Assembly: GCA_026027325.1 (NCBI GenBank)
Contig: JAMSLZ010000003.1
Coordinates: forward strand, 558,001-622,000
DNA from: Actinomucor elegans
Taxonomy: Eukaryota; Mucoromycota; Mucoromycetes; Mucorales; Mucoraceae
Direction: 5' to 3'
DNA: 64,000 nucleotides
Positions 58,777-64,000 of this stretch are shown here, piece after piece; position 1 is the stretch's first letter, and the number at the start of each line of letters is the position of its first letter. Below the pieces are notes generated by a model, which ran no database searches, was not told the origin of the DNA, and saw only the letters and a program-made list of their open reading frames with translations. Position numbers and translations under genes: made by a program.

Positions 58777-59322
58777 TTAAGCACAGCTTGCCGGGGTCAA
58801 AATCAATCGTAATGTAGTTTGTCTTTTATCATTATTACACAGAGTACAGAAACTATGCTGTTGTAAACCACTATCGGCATTATCCCAAATAACCGTATGA
58901 GGACAAGGAAACCCATATTGAATAATATCATACCAGTTCCTGTGTGAAATTACCTTTTTCATATATTTTTTCATTTGCCTTGATCCATAATAGAGCGCGG
59001 AAGTAAATTTATTAGCGTTTTCATTAGGTTGTATAGTATTAGAAGATTTGCGACGCTTTGGATAACAATCATTGTAATTTCTAGAGAGGATCTTTTGTTC
59101 ACAACAAAAGCAAATGGTTGGGCTACTTGATACTGTAGTGGTAGTGGTAGCCGCAAAGAGTTCATAGAGAACAGCTACATCGCGCGATATTTTATATTGT
59201 TGACTGTTTGGTATATGGAACCCTGGTAAAGGGCTAGTCGAATTTTTGCTTTCTACGCTACGAATGCTACTAGCATAAGTTACTTTGGACGGTGAAGAAG
59301 AAGAGCGTTTTACAGAAGTCAT
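58777..59322 (-). CDS. Uncharacterised protein with paired Cys motifs
   Basis: A 181-residue single-exon protein. The first 60 residues are Ser/Thr-rich and probably disordered. Then come two Cys pairs, FCCEQK and CTLCNND, separated by about 95 residues, with NWYDIIQYGFPCPHTVIWDN in between (Cys and His that may add ligands). A zinc-binding fold is plausible but not recognised. The stop lies about 170 bases from the CUL3 stop (convergent). Start at 59322 is preceded by a CT/AG-rich leader. Confidence 0.65.
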   Translation of the reverse strand: MTSVKRSSSSPSKVTYASSIRSVESKNSTSPLPGFHIPNSQQYKISRDVAVLYELFAATTTTTVSSSPTICFCCEQKILSRNYNDCYPKRRKSSNTIQPNENANKFTSALYYGSRQMKKYMKKVISHRNWYDIIQYGFPCPHTVIWDNADSGLQQHSFCTLCNNDKRQTTLRLILTPASCA

Positions 59323-59568
59323 TATTGGTAAGAAAGAAAAAGAATCGAGAAATGAAGGTTTTTATAAGTGCAGTTTCTTTTTTACTTGAGGACTAATATT
59401 TACATATTCTTTATAACACTTCATTATGCTTCTATTGAATGTTTCTTATATCGACTTGCATTAATTTCATTGTGGCAAGTACTATCCAACAGACTGCAGA
59501 GCTTTTCTCTATTGAAAATAAAGAAAGAAAGAAAAATCAGTACATACATATATTATATAGAATGTACT

Positions 59569-60474
59569 TTACTTGAATAAGGGTATTTTTTCATGAGTCA
59601 TTTTGTCGTTCATCCACACTTCAACTCGATCACGGTATTGCTTCTTTGCTGCTACCACGCCTACTACACACTCATCCAGATTAGCACCAATCAAAGCACA
59701 CAGTAGCCATTCAAACACATTATCCATATCACCATGAATCAATAATCGCCCTCCCCCTTTATTAGCTTCATCTTCCCATAAAGGTTCAACACCTTGTACA
59801 AAGCAGCAAACGTTTTGATTTGGCTGTAACCGAGACATACGGGTGTGATTCTTGACCGTGCACCAACCAGAAGCAAATTGCGGTACAGTGCTGCAAGTAA
59901 ATAAGGGCTTTATATTTACCGACGACGAAGCATTCTTATTGTAATCTATAAAGTAGAATACACAGGGCTGGTAAAGTGGCAATTCCGACATTGTGGCAGT
60001 ACTAGTGGGGCTGTGTAAGGTATCACAATGAGTATGACCTGGGTCATCTTCTTGTTGGCTACTATTGCTGCTGCTGCTTGTCATTATTGGAATGTCAGTT
60101 GATACAGAAGGTGAAGGTATCCTCTTTACTGAGGATATACTAGAAAAAGAACTGGTGGTACTGACAGAGCTAAATCTTCGGATCGGTTCCGTAGAATAAC
60201 TCGTCGAATCGGATTGTATGGATATACGTCTGGAGCACCATGATAATTGTGTTTCAGGTTGTTTAGAACGCGTCAGAGTCGAAATAAACAGGACGTTTTC
60301 CAAGTCAAGATTGAAAGGCTGCTTTGAAGTGCTTTCAAGCTTTTCTTTAAACGCTTTTCCAATCGTAGGCATGTATTTTGAATAATAATAATGGCGTTTA
60401 TTACTGATAGGTAGTTGGAATGAAAATGACCCTTGGTTGGTGACCTCTTGTTCGTCTTTATATTTTCTTAACAT
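59569..60474 (-). CDS. Divergent eIF4E-like protein with Ser-rich N-terminal extension
   Basis: A 301-residue single-exon protein. The last 135 residues (about 165-298) follow the eIF4E fold order: LYQPCVFYFIDYN (strand 1), TVPQFASGW (cf. TVEDFW), then FVQGVEPLWEDEANKGGG, which preserves the W102-E103 cap-binding pair of human eIF4E at W233-E234, then WLLCALIGANLDECVVGVV and RVEVWM. The position of the other cap-stacking Trp (W56) appears to be Ser or Val near residue 185, and the phosphate-contacting Arg of the V-R-A-K-x-D segment is changed to Lys-Lys. The first 165 residues are Ser/Thr-rich. Cap binding is therefore doubtful. The start at 60474 is chosen because the frame upstream runs through T-rich leader DNA. 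Confidence 0.7.
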   Translation of the reverse strand: MLRKYKDEQEVTNQGSFSFQLPISNKRHYYYSKYMPTIGKAFKEKLESTSKQPFNLDLENVLFISTLTRSKQPETQLSWCSRRISIQSDSTSYSTEPIRRFSSVSTTSSFSSISSVKRIPSPSVSTDIPIMTSSSSNSSQQEDDPGHTHCDTLHSPTSTATMSELPLYQPCVFYFIDYNKNASSSVNIKPLFTCSTVPQFASGWCTVKNHTRMSRLQPNQNVCCFVQGVEPLWEDEANKGGGRLLIHGDMDNVFEWLLCALIGANLDECVVGVVAAKKQYRDRVEVWMNDKMTHEKIPLFK

Positions 60475-60611
60475 TTTAGTAGCAAAGACAAAAAAAAAAA
60501 AAAAAGGAAAAAAAAAAAGGGAAAACACTGCTTTTTTTATATTAAAGCATAATAGTTTACGAGCGTACACAGACAAGAGTCATGTGAATTAAAAAAAAGA
60601 TTTATTGTAAA

Positions 60612-60937
60612 CTAATCCTTCTTGTTAAGTTGGTATCGACGCAATCTCTGCTGCATCGTATTTCTACTGCCAAGAAACCTAGGTCTACTTGAAAGACGCT
60701 TTACATTATCCAGTATTTCTAGCTTTTTTAACCTTAAAGCCTTTTCGCTTTCTTCTTTGTCCAATTTAGCATGCTCTATCTTCATATTGGATTCTATTGT
60801 CGTCAAATAATCTAGTACATCATCACTTTCTGGCATATGGAACATGGGCAATTCAGGTTGTGTATTGATATCCAACATCATCATATCTTGCATATCTTCT
60901 TCTTCGGTTGTTATATTGAAATAAGTTGTGTCTTGGT

Positions 60938-60971
<34 letters not shown>

Positions 60972-61477
60972 GTTGTTGTTGTTGCTAGTGGGGGTTGATA
61001 TACTACTGCTTCCTGGTGGTACAAAAGGTTGTAAATGCATCATGTAATTCGCCAACATATCATCCACTATCATTTAATCGTTAGTTCCACTAAAATACCA
61101 TGTATATATACTATAGACTTACACTTTTCTTCTTCAGAAATTTCGGCTTTGTTTGAGAAAAATGGCTTCTCTTCTTCGTCTGAAAGTCCCAAAAGGGGTC
61201 GATCAAGCGAAAAGAATGTGTGATGAGCAAACTCGGTTTCAGGGATATTGATGACTGGCATAAAACTAAGTTTCTTTTCTTCTTTTTCTTTTGCAATGTT
61301 GACCTTTTTGCTATCAGATGCCGAAGTCGCACTAGTGCTTGTCGCAGTATCTAATTCCAATTTGTTGTTCACTGAAGAAGACGAATTAAACCGAACTCCA
61401 ACAAGAGGCTTTAATATGCCATTTGCTCGAAATGCAGTAGTTGCTTTTGGTAATTGAACGAGTCTATAAGAAAACAT
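60612..61477 (-). CDS. Uncharacterised mitochondrial protein, possible Pet20-like motif
   Basis: Exons 61477-61123 and 61066-60612 give 269 residues. The N-terminus MFSYRLVQLPKATTAFRANG has the Arg/Ala/Leu pattern of a mitochondrial presequence. The segment SFMPVINIPETEF, then SLDRPLLGLSDEE, resembles the short motif of Pet20/Sue1-family mitochondrial proteins (P-x-V-P-x-T-x-x...RPL), which is weak evidence. The middle has a Ser tract encoded by ACT/AGT repeats (60944-60972) and an acidic Met/Asp-rich segment; the C-terminus is a Lys/Arg-rich helix (RLRRYQLNKKD). The function is unknown. It sits head to tail with the eIF4E-like gene and divergent from the gene at 61667. Confidence 0.7.
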
Positions 61478-61666
61478 TTTGGTTTAAATTAACTAGAAAA
61501 AGAGATAAAGAAGTCTAAATTCTCACAGGCCCCATCCTCTTATTTCTCGTTTCTACTATTTGGGGTTTAACCTGGCCTTAAACTGATTCACCAATCAATT
61601 TGGTGCATAACAATACAGTCAACATGACTTCATGACTAAGCTGTTTTCTTCCATACCATAGGGAAA
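61478..61666. promoter_or_regulatory. Short bidirectional promoter
   Basis: Only 189 bases separate the divergent ATGs at 61477 and 61667. Inverted CCAAT-type ATTGGTG/CACCAATCAA sequence occurs near 61589-61600; no TATA is evident. Co-expression of the two neighbours is an inference from the spacing. Confidence 0.5.
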
Positions 61667-62274
61667 ATGAACTCGTCTCAACTTGATATCCCTCAATTTG
61701 TCGTTATTCATGACCAAATAACCAATACATATAAGCACCCAGTCATCCATTACGTTTTTGAAGAAGAAGATTTCCCAAATGTACCCAAAGATAAACTCAT
61801 CATGGTAGAGCTTGATGCTTCAGCCTCTCAACTACAACATGTCGATAGTTTTAGTCCTCATTTTCAAGTTACCGACTGTGTATTAGAACAAAGCCAGCTT
61901 AATGAACAGTTTGAACAAGAAGCTACCTTATTAAGCTTGACCATTGAAGGTTTATCTGCCCCAAAACTGTAAAACACATATTTGTATTTGGGTCAAGCGG
62001 TAAAGGCTTACTCTGTTTGCTTGTATCTAGGAATGAAGCCATAGATAGTATTCAGCCGATTCGAAACAATGATCACTTGAAAGAGATGATTTTCAAGTTT
62101 AAGAATAGGTATATATTGAATCTTTTTTTTTCTTTTTTTTTTTGATACGACGAAACTTAATGAGTGATTAGGAATGAAATGATTAAAAAGGTATTTTTAA
62201 AGCCTGAGCTACCACAAGAAGATAGTGAAATATCACCGAAAGCATCAGAGGCTGAGGTTGACCGAGAGTCCTAA
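61667..62274 (+). CDS. Uncharacterised protein, three exons
   Basis: Exons 61667-61968, 62031-62108 and 62172-62274 join in frame, giving 160 residues. The N-terminal 50 residues look like a compact beta-rich domain (IPQFVVIHDQITN, YKHPVIHYVFEEEDFP, KDKLIMVELD). The centre is acidic and the C-terminal part is a charged helix (NNDHLKEMIFKFKNRNEMIKK) with a Ser/Glu-rich tail. I do not recognise the family. Both introns have good GT/AG borders, and the stop right after SAPKL in exon 1 is avoided by the first splice. Confidence 0.65.
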
Positions 62275-63655
62275 GGATATGCCTTATATCTTGTAGTTTT
62301 TGCAAATAAAGAATAATACCCCATTTTGTAGATTTACTAGCTTAAGCTATCATCATTGTTTGTATTTTAAGTTTGATTGGATGGTGGTGTTTATCAGACA
62401 TTATCGTCAAACCTCAATCAGGATGCAAAGACTTTTTTTTTATCCAGTTTTTAATACTGAATATTATCAATACACAACAAGTATGTTAACATGCTTTGCG
62501 TAGAATTGAATTGCATATTAAATGATTCAAGTATCAATTAACATTTCCCTTAATTGATGTAGTTATCGCTGATAAAGTGGGACTCTTGAATCTTTTAGAG
62601 ATGTATTCGTAAATCCAGTATTTTTTATTTGTAAAACATAACAAAAACTAATTGTATGTACTTTTATATATAGTATACTCCAGCTCTTCTAAATTATATA
62701 TGATAAACACCGTCGTTAGCCTCAAATAAAATGGTGAAATGTTTAGAGTTTTAAAAGGATGACACCTTAGTAAAAATGCCCTTTGACGTTTTAATAAAAC
62801 TATTTTTATTCCCGACCTTTATCTAGTATTATAATTAACAGCACATGCTCAGAATAGTCACTGCAAATGTTGTATTGTCAATGATTTTGAGTAAATTGTA
62901 TGTGCCCATCATTAATCTATATAATGAAATAGGATTAATTTGAGATCATTCTCGACCTCATCAAAAATTAGGATATGGTTCTTTTCATTCTGGTCCCATA
63001 TTTTTGTCTACCTGAAAGAAGCAAAGATTGAACAAAAATTTGGAGGGAACGCACTCCCCCCCCCCCCCCTCCTGGAGGGCTCTCAGAGGATGACGGTGGC
63101 AGATCGAGCGTAATGAGCAAAGGACCGGCTTATTTCACATAATAAGAATCTACAGGTTTATTGATCTTTTAATCAATTCTTGTTAAAAGCTACATCTGAT
63201 TATCAAAATGAATTGCTACACTTGCTAAGTTTATTACTTTATTGAAATATAATAGCTATACTATAGATTAATGACTGGACATTAAATATACACACGGACA
63301 TGATATAATCAGGATTTATAGATCGCCCAATCGATCCCAATTTAATGTCGCTTCTGATTACTAACACTTGTTCAGAATGAACTGTAGCATCTATTAGAGC
63401 TTTTTATTAAAATGTATATTTTTGGTGACTGAAATATATTTGTTATTAGTTGGGAAAAAAAAGACTTTCGTACTGATCAGCTAGTTACTAGAGCTTCTCT
63501 TCAACCTTTTGCTGAAAATCTTTTTTGTTTCTACCAAAGCTGATGTAAAGTTAATATTCCTCTTGATGGATAACATATACATAAAGATCAACATAAAAAG
63601 AAAATAATAATATTGAGACATATGTATTTATTTATACTTATTCAATACAATTTTG
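62275..63655. other. 1.4-kb intergenic stretch
   Basis: Convergent gene ends on both sides. Contains a run of 14 C at 63056-63069 followed by CTCCTGGAGG (a short inverted repeat), and a good copy of the dispersed repeat at 63311-63402. No exon supported. Confidence 0.55.
63311..63402 (+). repeat. Dispersed repeat family, copy N (best full-length copy)
   Basis: GGATTTATAGATCGCCCAAT, then CCCAATTTAATGTCGCTTCT, then ACACTTGTTCAGAATGAACT and AGCATCTATTAGAGCTTTT. This copy keeps both halves and defines the consensus used here. Confidence 0.7.
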
Positions 63656-64000
63656 TTAGATCCCGTATCTTTCCAAAGCTGCAGCAAGCTGCGCTTTTCC
63701 CATCGGAATAGCGGTAGCTTCGTACTTTTTCATAGCTTCATCTGATTTTTCATTGGAGAAACACTCTATTTTTTTTTTTTGGATAATAAGTCAAATGCGC
63801 GAAATAAAATAGTCATGATGTTACCTAAACGTTTAGGAGCCTCCATGATTTGAACACCAGTAGGCAAAGCCAGCAGTGTCTGAGCTATTATTGTAAATCA
63901 TTATCATCATGAGTACAAGAGTGATATTTATATAATTTGCAGCAAGTTGCTTACTGTTTCTTGTTTTATCTGTAACTAAAGTTAAGAATGCTTCAATGAC
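63656..64000 (-). CDS. C-terminal part of an uncharacterised protein, 5' end beyond the right edge
   Basis: Three exon pieces (64000-63955 open at the edge, 63884-63825 and 63765-63656) join in frame and end at a TAA (63658-63656). The translated end includes FLTLVTDKTRN, LLALPTGVQIMEAPKRLECFS and a helical tail with AIPMGKAQLAAALERYGI. Both introns have good borders (GTAAGC/AATAG and GTAACA/AATAG). No domain recognised from this fragment. Confidence 0.65.

Noticed and set aside
60475..60576. A hydrophobic N-terminal extension (Phe-rich) of the eIF4E-like protein
   Set aside because: It is encoded by A/T homopolymers in the leader and starts from a weak codon; the ATG at 60474 gives a normal N-terminus.

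Overview
The window looks like a chromosomal piece of an early-diverging filamentous fungus, most likely a mucoralean (Mucoromycota). Evidence seen in the sequence: AT-rich intergenic DNA with long A/T homopolymers, many short introns (about 43-80 bp) with GTAAGT-like donors and TAG/CAG acceptors, monocistronic genes on both strands, and ordinary eukaryotic housekeeping genes (MYST acetyltransferase, eIF1, Sem1/Dss1, succinate dehydrogenase subunit C, MICOS subunit, cullin-3, Rab5). The taxon is inferred; no ribosomal or marker search was possible. No complete tRNA, rRNA or CRISPR array was seen.

Layout. 1-9.3 kb: 5' part of a PA-domain (probable PA-TM-RING) gene, a repeat-rich desert, a small unknown gene, a Sur7/claudin-like membrane protein, SEM1, a tRNA-like relic and a decayed ATPase/nuclease-like gene. 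9.8-22 kb: ESA1, SDH3, an unknown 352-residue protein, an EF-hand mitochondrial carrier, a MIC26/27-like protein and a transgelin. 22-31 kb: two convergent short spliced genes that simple ORF scanning misses, two tandem RTA1-like membrane proteins, and a broken DDE transposon. 31-38 kb: a PEBP-family gene, a Rab5-like GTPase, a 4-kb desert of old repeats, and eIF1. 39.6-46.3 kb: three transcription factors in a row (two-finger GATA, bHLH, Myb/SANT plus C2H2). 48-64 kb: a sulfotransferase-like protein, a two-RRM protein with an expanded Lys/Glu/Ala/Pro/Val repeat, a twin CX9C protein, CUL3, a divergent eIF4E-like protein, and several uncharacterised proteins, two of them sharing a short bidirectional promoter; a truncated gene closes the right edge.

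The genes do not form an operon or an obvious cluster. Functional themes are mitochondria (SDH3, the carrier, MIC26/27, the CX9C protein, a presequence-bearing protein) and transcription or chromatin (ESA1, GATA, bHLH, Myb-C2H2).

I do not see a convincing new multi-gene system. The items most worth following are an unnamed dispersed repeat family (about 14 degenerate copies confined to the gaps), the Myb plus C2H2 architecture, the divergent eIF4E-like protein, and the two cryptic spliced genes near 23.5-24.5 kb. Exon boundaries were worked out by hand from reading frame, splice consensus and family conservation.
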